A DNA stretch of 58,094 bases from Caballeronia arvi (GCF_001544695.2 NZ_FCOM02000052.1:1-58094), one strand, 5' to 3'. Positions 1 through 8,472 are shown, counted from the first letter of the stretch. Notes: generated by a model not told the origin, from the sequence alone. Program-made: numbers and translations.

Positions 1-37
1 CTCCAGCGCCCAAAAGCACCAGAACCGCACTCGCCAT
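1..37 (-). CDS. Possible 5' end of a gene running off the left edge
   Basis: Reading leftward from an ATG at 37, the frame stays open to the edge and encodes a hydrophobic start (MASAVLVLLGAG) that could open a signal peptide or membrane segment. The upstream bases offer only a weak ribosome-binding match (GTGGG). With 12 codons visible the call rests on hydrophobicity alone and could be chance. Confidence 0.2.
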   Translation of the reverse strand, partial: MASAVLVLLGAG

Positions 38-145
38 CAAGCGCCCACACTTATCGGCTGTTAGTTTTTAAAGAGCATTGCGCAATGAATGTGCTTCGCT
101 GTCTGCTTGCTTTCTTGCGCGCCGTCATTCAACGGGAGGCGAATT

Positions 146-250
146 ATGCGGGTGCATTTTGATGTCGTCAAGCGTCTTTTCGAAAAAAATTTCGAAACGA
201 AATCGGGTCGCGATGCATCGACGCGATTGCCGAGCCAGATCGGGACGTAG
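146..250 (+). CDS. Possible 34-aa ORF with a strong ribosome-binding site
   Basis: An ATG at 146 follows GGGAGG by six bases, an unusually good Shine-Dalgarno match, and opens a 34-codon frame ending in TAG at 248-250. The product starts MRVHFDVVKRLFEKNF and is basic. I recognise no family. The frame runs through the TTTCGAAA hairpin at 178-197, so translation would interfere with that structure, as in leader peptides. It could equally be a non-coding element with a chance SD. Confidence 0.25.
   Translation: MRVHFDVVKRLFEKNFETKSGRDASTRLPSQIGT
178..197. repeat. Perfect inverted repeat TTTCGAAA-AAAA-TTTCGAAA
   Basis: Two copies of the self-complementary octamer TTTCGAAA flank AAAA, giving an 8-bp stem with a 4-base loop. 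There is no following T-run on either strand, so it is not a textbook terminator. It may be a protein-binding site or an RNA structure. Confidence 0.6.
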
Positions 251-437
251 ATGCAGCACACAGCGAGCCGCATTAGTTCAAGCGAAACGAGGATCAGCAG
301 CGCCGCCGACTCCGCGGCTCACGCGCGGATACGTCCGACTTCACGCTTCCCGGCTCCAGTTCAGCTCCAGGATCGCTCCACGCAACGATTACACTTCGGA
401 TTGCGAATAATGCTGTGGACTCAGCAGCGAGCTCACG

Positions 438-908
438 CTAATCCGCAATACGTTTGAAACTGGCGTAGTAATCGTCGGTGTAGTAGCAGTCGTTGATATG
501 CCTGCGCGGTCCGCCACACACGATGCGACGTAGCCCGCGATCCGCCGAGCCAGGCGTGCGAACGGTGTATGCGTGGTAGTAGCCGCGCGCGTGCTGCGGC
601 AGTAGCGACGCGCTGTTGCGGAACAAGACGCCGTCCTCGCCGAAAGGAAAAGGGCCGCCCGCTTTGATCAGACGCAGCGTTTCAGCTGCTTCCGCCGGCA
701 ACTGCGCTTTGGAGACAGAAGCCGGCGCGCTTCGATCCTGCGCGCCCGATGCGGCGGTTGTGCCGCTCGCGGCCTGCCCAGGCTGACCCGGCGCCTGACT
801 CGCGGATGCGCCCGCTTCTTGAGTAGCGTTTCGCGATCCGTCCTTGTTGCAGCCGCCGAGGATCGCGCTCACGGCGAGGATGCAGGTTAAAGCCCACGCT
901 CGCTTCAC
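438..908 (-). CDS. RNase Sa/barnase-type lipoprotein, probably catalytically inactive
   Basis: The 156-residue product has a lipoprotein signal (lipobox ILGGC near residue 20), a Gln/Ala/Ser-rich linker, and a C-terminal domain matching microbial guanyl ribonucleases (GGPFPFGEDGVLF, GYYHAYTV, RGLRRIVCGG, YYTDDYYASF). I chose the GTG at 908 because GGAGA lies six bases upstream and the lipoprotein signal begins there. Compared with RNase Sa (Glu54, Arg65, Arg69, His85), the arginines are kept, but the Glu position in GYYHEYTV is Ala and the His position in DHYATF is Tyr. The fold call is strong; loss of activity is inferred. No barstar-like inhibitor gene is adjacent. Confidence 0.85.
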   Translation of the reverse strand: MKRAWALTCILAVSAILGGCNKDGSRNATQEAGASASQAPGQPGQAASGTTAASGAQDRSAPASVSKAQLPAEAAETLRLIKAGGPFPFGEDGVLFRNSASLLPQHARGYYHAYTVRTPGSADRGLRRIVCGGPRRHINDCYYTDDYYASFKRIAD

Positions 909-1018
909 GATGTCTCCGGGTTGACCAGCATTCGACGACCAACGAAAGGTCATTAAGAGTATCGCTAGTAGCGGAGTGAATCAATCTCCGTTTTCGGGCC
1001 TTTCGGCCGTCCCGAGCC

Positions 1019-1510
1019 TTACGACGATTGATGATCCCTGCCGAGATAGGCGACGACCGCCTTGGTCAGCGCTAAGCCGCGCAATTCATCGGGCGATGCC
1101 AGTTGCGCGGCGACGATCTCACGATTGTCGAGTCGCAGCCTGGGTAGCCCATCGAGGTGCAGTTCGAAGAAATGGACCCGATCCTTTCGTCCGTCCCAGA
1201 TTCCGCAGGCACTGCCCGCGGCAAGCAACGGGTACGACGGAAGCCCGATCTCCTCTTTCATTTCCCGCTGCGCTGCCGCCTCGGGCGTTTCTCCGGCGTG
1301 AACGCTTCCGCCCGGGAAATTCCATTCGGACCGGTACGATGACCTCAACAGCAACAGCGCCTGCCCGACGTAGACGGCCACAAGCGCGCCCTCATGATGA
1401 GGCCGTCGAACGGACCACCAGATGCGAGCAAATACGAAACCGACGCGAAGCAACATACGCCAGACGAAGTCGACAAGCATTGGCGGTCGCGCAGGCTCGA
1501 GGCGTGGCAT
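1019..1510 (-). CDS. Nudix hydrolase
   Basis: The 163-residue protein contains a complete Nudix box: GGSVHAG, then E, then REMKEEIGL, with the catalytic EE pair intact (about residues 66-88). Nudix enzymes hydrolyse nucleoside diphosphates linked to another group; the substrate cannot be read from the box. The N-terminus (about residues 12-35) is hydrophobic and tryptophan-rich, suggesting peripheral membrane association or a short anchor. The ATG at 1510 has AGGAAGA upstream. The gene lies alone, 110 bases from each minus-strand neighbour, so a separate promoter is likely. Confidence 0.88.
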   Translation of the reverse strand: MPRLEPARPPMLVDFVWRMLLRVGFVFARIWWSVRRPHHEGALVAVYVGQALLLLRSSYRSEWNFPGGSVHAGETPEAAAQREMKEEIGLPSYPLLAAGSACGIWDGRKDRVHFFELHLDGLPRLRLDNREIVAAQLASPDELRGLALTKAVVAYLGRDHQSS

Positions 1511-1620
1511 GAGGTCTTCTTCCTTTCATGGTCAGCGGAACGAATCGAATAATATAATATCTGTAATCCGAAATTAACGACCGCGCAATTTCTGTGCCTC
1601 GGCGAAGTCGTGCGCCAGCC

Positions 1621-2418
1621 TCAAGCCATGCTGACATGCTGCACAACGATCCACGCGGACCACGCAATCAGCGCAATGCCCAGCGGCTTGCCGATCGACC
1701 TGCCCCAACTGAAGTTCTTCTCGGCCGCCATGATAGCGCCCAGTGCCAGCATCCAGCCGACGCTTCCCGTGCCGACCGCGAACATCAGCAGCATCAGCGC
1801 CCAACAGCAGCCCACGCAGAAAGCGCCGTGACTCATGCCGAGCAGAAAGCTCTCACGGCGCGCGCTCAGGCCGCGCCAATGTCCGGTGATGAACATGAGG
1901 GGCGAGCGGCACTTGTCGAGACATCGATGCTTGAGGCTGCTGAATTGATAGAGGCCCGCAAGCGCGACGATCGCAGCGCCGATCAGCCATCCGTTCGCAA
2001 GCAATGTCGGCGATTGATCTGCAAGACGGTGGAGCGCCTCATCGAAGGCATGTGCGATGAGGCCGAACAACGTCCACGCCATCGCATAGCCGACGATCAG
2101 CAACGCGATCAGCGTGCGCCGCTCTTCGCGCGCACTCGTCATCCGCCTGAAGGTGTCGAAGAGCGGGAAGGCTGTGGGCAGCATCATCGCCGCAATCATC
2201 AGGAGCCATGCGACGCTGTGCAGCGACGCGGCAAGCGGAAGACTCGCGCCGGGCACCGCACGGCATATCGCGCCGACGCCCGGCAGCTCGGTCCAGCTCG
2301 CCCGATGCAGATAGCGCGCATACGGCCCCGCGTCCCACGCCCATAGCGCGATCCATGCGCTCGCCGTCAACGCGACGAAGAGCGGCGCGAAAAGCCGCGA
2401 GCGCGGGCGCATCTTCAT
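1621..2418 (-). CDS. DUF2182 predicted metal-binding integral membrane protein
   Basis: The 265-residue polytopic membrane protein has the family hallmarks: a WLLMIAAMMLP helix, the motif SSLKHRCLDKCRSP (about residues 147-160) and FCVGCCWALML (about 188-198). These Cys and His clusters are why the family is described as metal-binding; no reaction is established. About six or seven membrane segments are visible. Its ATG overlaps the stop of the DUF1326 gene by four bases, so the two are translationally coupled and probably act together. Confidence 0.85.
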   Translation of the reverse strand: MKMRPRSRLFAPLFVALTASAWIALWAWDAGPYARYLHRASWTELPGVGAICRAVPGASLPLAASLHSVAWLLMIAAMMLPTAFPLFDTFRRMTSAREERRTLIALLIVGYAMAWTLFGLIAHAFDEALHRLADQSPTLLANGWLIGAAIVALAGLYQFSSLKHRCLDKCRSPLMFITGHWRGLSARRESFLLGMSHGAFCVGCCWALMLLMFAVGTGSVGWMLALGAIMAAEKNFSWGRSIGKPLGIALIAWSAWIVVQHVSMA

Positions 2419-3017
2419 GACGCGAAGCTGAACGATCCCTGAATGGCGTTATGTCCCGTGAGATCCAGATCGAGTGCGAGCTTTTCGTGCCGCAGGCGGA
2501 ACGAGTTCGCCTTGCCGACGAACGCGGGCGATCCGGGTATCGTCGAAAAGATGCTTTCGACCAGTCTGGTCGGCTCGCCGGTCGGGCCGCGATAAGGCTC
2601 CAGATCGGCCTCGATGGTTTCGCCGACCTTCATCCTTCCCTTGCCTTCGACGACCGTGTATTCGATCGCGGCGCGTTCCACCGATACCATTTCACCGATC
2701 AGCTTCACGATATCCGCGAGCGGCCCGCCGCGCTCGCCACGGTGCACGCTCACGAGCGCATCGAATTGCGCGTCGCTCGCGCCATCGTCGACGAACATCG
2801 CAACGCGCCAGCCGCCTTTCAGCACGTTGCCGGGAATGAATGCCGCGAATGCAACCGTCCTTCCCGACACATCGACGCCGTCGATCACGCCTTGCTCGTA
2901 GTGGTACGCGATAGCGCTGCGGCAAGTGCCGTTATCGGGATCTTCCCCGACCCAGCACGGACACAGTATCTTGCACTCGCATACTTCGAGGATGCTGCCC
3001 ATCAGTTGATAGCTCAT
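2415..3017 (-). CDS. DUF1326 domain protein
   Basis: The 200-residue soluble protein carries the DUF1326 Cys signature near its start (LEVCECKILCPCWVG, followed by GTC), which could bind a metal or iron-sulphur group. I chose the ATG at 3017 because GGAGGAGG lies just upstream; a longer open frame exists but lacks an SD. It is the first gene of a two-gene unit with the DUF2182 membrane protein, joined by an ATGA overlap. The function of the pair is unknown to me. Confidence 0.85.
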   Translation of the reverse strand: MSYQLMGSILEVCECKILCPCWVGEDPDNGTCRSAIAYHYEQGVIDGVDVSGRTVAFAAFIPGNVLKGGWRVAMFVDDGASDAQFDALVSVHRGERGGPLADIVKLIGEMVSVERAAIEYTVVEGKGRMKVGETIEADLEPYRGPTGEPTRLVESIFSTIPGSPAFVGKANSFRLRHEKLALDLDLTGHNAIQGSFSFAS

Positions 3018-3166
3018 TCGCGCCTCCTCCGCCGGTCGAATCCGGCACGCATGAGCATTGCCGGACATTCTTTGTTGTAGGCGTTAACCGGGCGGGAATC
3101 AAAGCAACCGGGCGCGGCGAATGATTGGAGCAGCTTATACAGTCATTGTTTTCCGAGTTGTCGATT

Positions 3167-4117
3167 TCACATTCCATAGACCTCGACCGCATTGTCGTAA
3201 AAGAGCGCCAGCCGGTTTGCTATCGAATAGGGCGCGGCTATCGTCTTGAAGCCGTCGAAGATATCCGTCATCCGGTCAACGACGCCGTCCACGGGATAGT
3301 TGCTGGCGAACGAGCAGCGCCGTGCGCCGAACACGTCGATTGCGGTGCGCACGATGCGCGTGTTTGCATCCACGCTCCAGCGCTGCCCCGGAATACAGAT
3401 GCCCGAAATTTTCAGATGCACGTTCGGCTCGCGTGCCACCAATTCGAGCGCATCGCACCAGCCTTTCAGGCCTTCCTCGGATCGATCCGCCGGCAGGCCG
3501 GTGTGGTTGATGACGATCTGCGTGCCCGGAAAATCGCGCGCCAGTTCGGCTGCCTCGTTGAAATGCCACCAGAACACCTGAAGCTCGAACAACAGGCCGT
3601 GCTCGCGCAGTTTCGCGTAACCGTCGCGCCATTTCGGATCGCGCATCGATCCCGGCGCAACGAAGTCATTCGTATGATCGGCGCGCGCAACCGCAGCCGG
3701 CTTGTGCCGAATTCCTCTGACGAGCGGATGCCGTCCGTAGACATCGAGGACCGCGTCCACGTCTTCGCGATCGAGCCAGGCCTGAGCGCTCATCGCGTGC
3801 GGAAAGCCATGCTCGCGCCGCAGCGATTCGACCCAGCGCAGTTCGCCGAGCGGATCGGCCGGGTCCCATTCCCCTTCGATGAGCACCGTCTGCACGATCT
3901 TGTGATGACCCGCCGCGCGAAAGTAATCATCGGGCAGGAAGGTGCGCCGTATGCGATCGTAATCGCCGTAGCGGAAATTCTGCACCGGCTTGTCCGCGAG
4001 CCACGGATAGTAATTACGCTCGACGTCGAAGAAGTGCTGATGAGCATCCGCGATAGGCAGATCATCGTCCGCGCCGCTCTCTAGAAAGCGGCGGCGAAGT
4101 TCGTTGGCGTCCCACAT
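3167..4117 (-). CDS. Amidohydrolase-family (COG3618) hydrolase, first of two paralogs
   Basis: The 316-residue protein is a metal-dependent TIM-barrel hydrolase of the amidohydrolase_2/COG3618 group, which includes L-fuconolactonase and 4-sulfomuconolactone hydrolase. Visible are the first-strand metal motif DAHQHFFD (about residue 23), HPLVRGIRHKP, INHTGLPADRS and SFASNYPVDG. The start is the ATG at 4117 rather than the TTG at 4123: AGGAGAG sits eight bases before the ATG and too close to the TTG. It is the last gene of the operon and shares many blocks with the next gene, so it arose by tandem duplication. A lactone or ester substrate is inferred. Confidence 0.85.
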   Translation of the reverse strand: MWDANELRRRFLESGADDDLPIADAHQHFFDVERNYYPWLADKPVQNFRYGDYDRIRRTFLPDDYFRAAGHHKIVQTVLIEGEWDPADPLGELRWVESLRREHGFPHAMSAQAWLDREDVDAVLDVYGRHPLVRGIRHKPAAVARADHTNDFVAPGSMRDPKWRDGYAKLREHGLLFELQVFWWHFNEAAELARDFPGTQIVINHTGLPADRSEEGLKGWCDALELVAREPNVHLKISGICIPGQRWSVDANTRIVRTAIDVFGARRCSFASNYPVDGVVDRMTDIFDGFKTIAAPYSIANRLALFYDNAVEVYGM

Positions 4118-4135
4118 GGACAAGTCTCTCCTGGC

Positions 4136-5062
4136 TCAAACCACGATGCGATAGAACCGCTGCGCATTAAGATAGAAAATCTTCTCGAGCGCATCGCGCC
4201 CGAGCGGTTCCAGCATCCTTCTCATACTGCTGACGAGTACGTCGTAGCTCACCCTCAAACCGGCGACGGGAAAATTGCTCGCGAACATGCAGCGATCGAC
4301 GCCGAATATGGAAACCGCATCGAGCACGATGCGCCGGTTATCGTCGTAGTTCCAGGTAGCATCCTTGAGGCCGAACTCCGACAGCTTCACCGAGACATTG
4401 TGCTGCTTCGCGAGCTGCTCCATTCCGCGCCGCCATCGGGCCAATCCCTCTTCGCTTCGGTCCCACGGGAAGCCGGCGTGATTCAACGCAATGCCGATGT
4501 TCGGAAACATGCTCGCCACTTCGGCCGCATCGGCGAGATGCCACGGCGGCACGCGCAAATCCCACGAGAAACCGAACTTTTCGAGTAACGAGAATCCGCG
4601 CAGCCAGGCCGGATCGCGCATCGTTCCGCGCGGATCTTCGATCCGCTCGCCGGGACTGCGCGACGTGACCGGCTTCGAACGAATTCCGCGCACAAGCGGA
4701 TACGCCGCATGCCGCGCAAGGATCTCCTCCGTGTCGGGCGCATCGAACCACGCATGCGCGACGACGGCTCGCGGAAAGCCATAACGCTCATGCACCTCAT
4801 GCAGCCAGCGCGTTTCAGCGACCTGCTCGTCACGCGCACGCTCCGCCTCGACGTGGACCGTCCCGATCACGGGTTGCGCGCCCACCGCCGCGAGATAGTC
4901 TTGCGGAAGAAAGTCCCGGCAGAGACTGCGGTAATCGCCGAGAAAAAACTCTTGGTGATAGTCGTCCTGCAGCCACGGATAACGCCCCGCCGAGAGATCC
5001 CACAGATGATGATGCGCATCGATGATCGGTATCTCATCCGGCGCGATGTCATTGATGCTCAT
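4136..5062 (-). CDS. Amidohydrolase-family (COG3618) hydrolase, second paralog
   Basis: The 308-residue TIM-barrel hydrolase has DAHHHLWD (about residue 16), YPLVRGIRSKP, LNHAGFPWDRS and CMFASNFPVAG, the same block order as its downstream neighbour. The ATG overlaps the thioesterase stop by four bases (ATGA), so translation is coupled. In this family the HxH, a central Glu or His and a late Asp hold one divalent metal for hydrolysis of a lactone or C-C/C-O bond. Two copies suggest two related ring-opening steps or two stereoisomers; that is inference. Confidence 0.87.
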   Translation of the reverse strand: MSINDIAPDEIPIIDAHHHLWDLSAGRYPWLQDDYHQEFFLGDYRSLCRDFLPQDYLAAVGAQPVIGTVHVEAERARDEQVAETRWLHEVHERYGFPRAVVAHAWFDAPDTEEILARHAAYPLVRGIRSKPVTSRSPGERIEDPRGTMRDPAWLRGFSLLEKFGFSWDLRVPPWHLADAAEVASMFPNIGIALNHAGFPWDRSEEGLARWRRGMEQLAKQHNVSVKLSEFGLKDATWNYDDNRRIVLDAVSIFGVDRCMFASNFPVAGLRVSYDVLVSSMRRMLEPLGRDALEKIFYLNAQRFYRIVV

Positions 5063-5475
5063 GCGGATACGATGCCCGCCCGGCTCGCTTTCTCACCGAC
5101 GCGCGCCTTCAGTTTTTCGACATTGACGACGAAACGCGAATGACTACCCGTGCATACCTGTTCGATGTCGTCGAACACGGCGATATCGAATTTCACGGCG
5201 CGGCCATCGATGCTCGCCACTTTCACTTCGATACGCACGCGCACGCCGAGCAAGGTCGCGCCGGTATGCGCGATATCGACCGCCGTGCCCACCGAGTTTT
5301 CGCCTTTATCGACGAAATCGAGCAGATAGTCGAGACAGGTCTGCTCGATATCGTCGATCAGCTTCGGCGTCGCGTAGATGCGAAGGTCTTCGCCGAGGAA
5401 GGAAATGGTGCGCTCGCGATCGACTTCGATGGTTCGCGAATGCGTAGCGCCGACCCGCAAGGAATCGTTGATCAT
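5059..5475 (-). CDS. FlK-like hot-dog thioesterase
   Basis: The 138-residue protein resembles the fluoroacetyl-CoA thioesterase (FlK) group of hot-dog enzymes. Candidate catalytic residues are Thr36 in YATPKL, Glu59 in KGENSVG and His70 in DIAHTGAT. It should hydrolyse a small acyl-CoA. The gene starts three bases after the DctQM stop and overlaps the amidohydrolase start by four bases, inside the TRAP operon. With the CoA-transferase and crotonase upstream it could release the free acid at the end of a CoA-linked segment. A detoxifying role against a toxic acyl-CoA is an alternative. Confidence 0.8.
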   Translation of the reverse strand: MINDSLRVGATHSRTIEVDRERTISFLGEDLRIYATPKLIDDIEQTCLDYLLDFVDKGENSVGTAVDIAHTGATLLGVRVRIEVKVASIDGRAVKFDIAVFDDIEQVCTGSHSRFVVNVEKLKARVGEKASRAGIVSA

Positions 5476-5478
5476 GGT

Positions 5479-7374
5479 TCAGTTTCCGGAAAGAAAGCCC
5501 GTGGACACCCACGGTACGGCGACGAGGACGAGCAGCGCCACCGCGAGCGCGCCCAGATACGGCCACACGCGCTTCATCGCGCCATCGGGATCGACCTTCG
5601 CGATCGCGCACGCCGCATAGAAGCCCACGCCGAAAGGCGGTGCGAAGAGGCCGAGGCCCATCGCGAAGATCGCGACCATCGCGTAATGAACGTCGTTGAT
5701 ACCGAGTTGACGCGCGACCGGAAACAACAACGGGCCGAACAGCACGATCGCGGGAATGCCTTCGAGGAAACTGCCGAGCAACACGAACGCGCCCGCCGAG
5801 ATCAGCAGGAAGCCCATCGAACCGCCGGGCGCCGTCGACATGAGTTGCGCGAGCTGATGCGAGAAGCCGGATTGCGTCAACGCCCAGGCCATCGCGGTCG
5901 CGCAGCCGATGATGATCAGAATCGCGCCCGACAGCGACGCCGTGCCGACGATGATCGGGTAGAGCCGGTTCCACTTGAACGAGCGATAAAACAAGAGACC
6001 GACGACGAACGTATACGCCACGCCGACGGAAGCGACTTCGGTTGCCGTCGCGATGCCTTCGACGACCGCTGCGCGGATCACGAACGGCAACGCCAGCGCA
6101 GGCAGCGCGAACAGGAACGCCCTGCCGACTTCGCGCGGCTTTGCGCGTTCGACTTCCTTCAGCTCGCGCTTGCGGTTCTTGAGCCAGATCACCGCGACCA
6201 TCGCGAACGCGCCGACGATCGCCGGCATGAAGCCGCCCGTGAACAAAGCGGAGATCGATACGCCCGTCACCGAACCGATGGTGATCAGCACGAGACTCGG
6301 CGGAATAGTCTCCGACATCGCACCCGACGCGCTCAACATCGCGACGAGTTCGTTCTCATCCTCGCCGCGCTTTTTCATCTCCGGAAAGAGCGCCGGCGCG
6401 ACGGCGGCCATATCCGCGGCCTTGGAACCGGAGATGCCGCTCACGAGATAGATCGCGCCGATCAGCACATACGACAAGCCGCCCTTGAAATGCCCGATCA
6501 GCGATGCGAGAAAGCGGATCATCGCTTGCGCCATGCCCATTGCTTCGATGAGCGCGCCGAGGAACACGAACAACGGAATCGCGAGCAGGATCAGGCTCGA
6601 CATGCCTTCGTCGATACGGCCCATCACGACGAGCATCGGCGTCATGGTCACCGTGCTCAGATAAGCGACGGTCGACAACCCGAAGGCGACCATGATCGGC
6701 ACGCCGATCACCACCATGAACACGACGGCGACCACGAAGAAGATCACGAGGTTCCAGTTGCCGAGCGATGTCATCGCGGCCTTGAACGTCATCAGCGCAA
6801 GCGCGATGCCGCCTGCTACCACGGCCGAGATCACGAAGTGCAGCGGCCTCGCCTGCTCCATCAGACGCGCGACGGAAATCGCGAGCATCAGCGTAAGGCC
6901 GACCGCGAGCGCCGCCACGCGATAGCCGTTCGATATTTCCAGCGCCGCGCTCGTGATGGCCCACTCTTCCGACACGTACTCCCACGCCGGCGACAGCAGC
7001 ACCAGGATGAACGCGATGACGACCACGGCGCCGAACGTATCGACGAATGCGCGCCTCGCAGGTTTCAGATGCGCGATGAAGGTCGTGAGCCGCATATGCT
7101 CGTTGCGGCGCAATGCGATGACTGTGCCCAGCATCGCGAGCCAGATGAACAAAAGCGTCGCCAGTTCGTCGCCCCAGATCAGCGGATCGTGAAGCACGTA
7201 TCGATAGAACACGTTCGCGAACAGCAACACTACTTCGGCCACTACGAGCGCCGCGGCGCAGAGTTCGGTCGACCAGCGGATGCAGACATCGAGAATATGA
7301 CCCGCTCTTGCAACCGGCCCGAGCGGCTTGCCCGCGACCGTCACAGGCATCCCCATGGAAACGTCAGTGCTCAT
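5479..7374 (-). CDS. TRAP transporter fused small and large permease (DctQM)
   Basis: The 631-residue membrane protein joins a four-helix DctQ-type domain (about residues 30-180, with RWSTELCAAALV and WGDELATLLFIWLA) to a twelve-helix DctM-type domain carrying GVPIMVAFGLS, SGSKAADMAAVAPALFP, SETIPPS and FAPPFGVG. TRAP systems drive carboxylate uptake with a sodium or proton gradient. The ATG at 7374 has GGAAGGAG upstream, 14 bases after the DctP stop; longer open reading is not real. Fusion of Q and M is known in the family. It works with the binding protein encoded next to it. Confidence 0.93.
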   Translation of the reverse strand: MSTDVSMGMPVTVAGKPLGPVARAGHILDVCIRWSTELCAAALVVAEVVLLFANVFYRYVLHDPLIWGDELATLLFIWLAMLGTVIALRRNEHMRLTTFIAHLKPARRAFVDTFGAVVVIAFILVLLSPAWEYVSEEWAITSAALEISNGYRVAALAVGLTLMLAISVARLMEQARPLHFVISAVVAGGIALALMTFKAAMTSLGNWNLVIFFVVAVVFMVVIGVPIMVAFGLSTVAYLSTVTMTPMLVVMGRIDEGMSSLILLAIPLFVFLGALIEAMGMAQAMIRFLASLIGHFKGGLSYVLIGAIYLVSGISGSKAADMAAVAPALFPEMKKRGEDENELVAMLSASGAMSETIPPSLVLITIGSVTGVSISALFTGGFMPAIVGAFAMVAVIWLKNRKRELKEVERAKPREVGRAFLFALPALALPFVIRAAVVEGIATATEVASVGVAYTFVVGLLFYRSFKWNRLYPIIVGTASLSGAILIIIGCATAMAWALTQSGFSHQLAQLMSTAPGGSMGFLLISAGAFVLLGSFLEGIPAIVLFGPLLFPVARQLGINDVHYAMVAIFAMGLGLFAPPFGVGFYAACAIAKVDPDGAMKRVWPYLGALAVALLVLVAVPWVSTGFLSGN

Positions 7375-7388
7375 GATCCGCTCCTTCC

Positions 7389-8420
7389 TCACGAAAGCTG
7401 CCCGGAATATTTCTCGAGAAGTCCCCAAGCCGCATCGCCGTACTTCTTTTTCCACTCGGCGTAGAAACCTTTTTGCTGCAGATCGGTGCGGAACGCCTGC
7501 TGATCGACCTTGTTGAAGGTGACGCCCTTCGAGGTGAGCATCGGTTCGAGACTCTGATTGAGACGGATGACTTCCTCGCGCTGCTTCATCGCCGCCTCGT
7601 TGATATTGCGCGCGACGATGTCCTGCACATCCTTTGGCAGCTTCGGCCAGGTCTTGCCGCTCGCGAGCAGCCAGAAGCCGTTCCAGATATGCCCCGTCAG
7701 GGAGCAGTACTTCTGCACTTCGTAGAAGCGCGCGGACTGCACCACGACGAGCGGATTCTCCTGTCCTTCGACGACTTTCGTCTGCAGCGCGGAGTACGTC
7801 TCGTTGATGCTGATGCCGGTGGGCGCCGCGCCGAAGGTCTTGAACATCGAAGTCCATAGCGGGCTGACCAGCACGCGGATCTTGAAGCCCTTGAGATCGG
7901 CGGGCGTCCTGATGGGGCGCGTAGAACTGGTGATCTGCCGGAAGCCGTTGTTCCAGACCTTGTCCATCGCGATGAGCCCTGCTTTCGCGGCTTGCTCGCG
8001 GACGTGCTTGCCGAGGTCGCCATCCATCGCGGCCCATACGTCGTCGTAGTTCTTGAACGCGAAAGGCACGCTTTCGATCGATGCGACCGGCACGAGCGTC
8101 GACAGAATCGCACCCGGCAACGGAATGAAATCGACGCCGCCCGCGCGCACTTGCGACAGCATGTCGGTGTCTCCGCCCATTTGCGCGTTCGCGAAGACCT
8201 GAAGATCGACGCGGCCGTTCGTTTCCTTCTTGATGGCCGCCGATGCCTCGCGCATATGCGCGTTGAGCGGATGGCTGTCCGGCAGGCTGCTCGCGTACTT
8301 GAGCACGATGGGCGCGGCTTGCGCGAATGCGCGGGTCGGCAGTGCGATGCCCGCCGCCGTGGCGGCCACGGCAACGCCCGCCGTCGTCAGGAAGTCCCGA
8401 CGCGTGATGGTTCCACTCAT
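7389..8420 (-). CDS. TRAP transporter solute-binding protein (DctP family)
   Basis: The 343-residue periplasmic protein begins with a twin-arginine leader (ITRRDFLTTAG) and a cleavage region after PTRAFA. The mature part has DctP features: LKYASSLPDSHPLN, GRVDLQVFANAQMGG, and the ligand-arginine region LKGFKIRV. It captures an organic acid and hands it to the DctQM permease encoded 14 bases downstream. Start: ATG at 8420 preceded by CAGGAGAC. The ligand is unknown; the operon enzymes point to a carboxylate that is then joined to CoA. Confidence 0.92.
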   Translation of the reverse strand: MSGTITRRDFLTTAGVAVAATAAGIALPTRAFAQAAPIVLKYASSLPDSHPLNAHMREASAAIKKETNGRVDLQVFANAQMGGDTDMLSQVRAGGVDFIPLPGAILSTLVPVASIESVPFAFKNYDDVWAAMDGDLGKHVREQAAKAGLIAMDKVWNNGFRQITSSTRPIRTPADLKGFKIRVLVSPLWTSMFKTFGAAPTGISINETYSALQTKVVEGQENPLVVVQSARFYEVQKYCSLTGHIWNGFWLLASGKTWPKLPKDVQDIVARNINEAAMKQREEVIRLNQSLEPMLTSKGVTFNKVDQQAFRTDLQQKGFYAEWKKKYGDAAWGLLEKYSGQLS

Positions 8421-8472
8421 GTTTGTCTCCTGAACTCTGTCATGCGCGATTCGATCGCGTCTGTTGCTGCGG

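Larger units (their letters stand above)
60..437. other. Gene-free stretch with a TTAGTTTTTAAAGAGC element
   Basis: This stretch lies between the window edge and the end of the RNase-like gene. It opens with TTAGTTTTTAAAGAGC (about 62-77), continues through T- and C-rich sequence, and carries a possible short ORF (146-250) and a perfect hairpin (178-197). From 251 to 437 I see no convincing gene or signal. From memory, similar TTTTTAAAGAGC sequences recur in Burkholderiaceae intergenic DNA, including near rRNA operons; this is unverified. Confidence 0.4.

Noticed and set aside
438..908. Active RNase toxin with immunity gene
   Set aside because: Key Glu and His are replaced, no barstar-like gene adjoins, and the N-terminus is a lipoprotein signal, not a toxin-delivery domain.
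5140..7464. A 774-codon open frame on plus, rich in Arg, His, Asp and Glu
   Set aside because: It is antisense to the thioesterase and DctQM genes, which have clear families and SDs. Its composition is the usual by-product of high-GC third positions.
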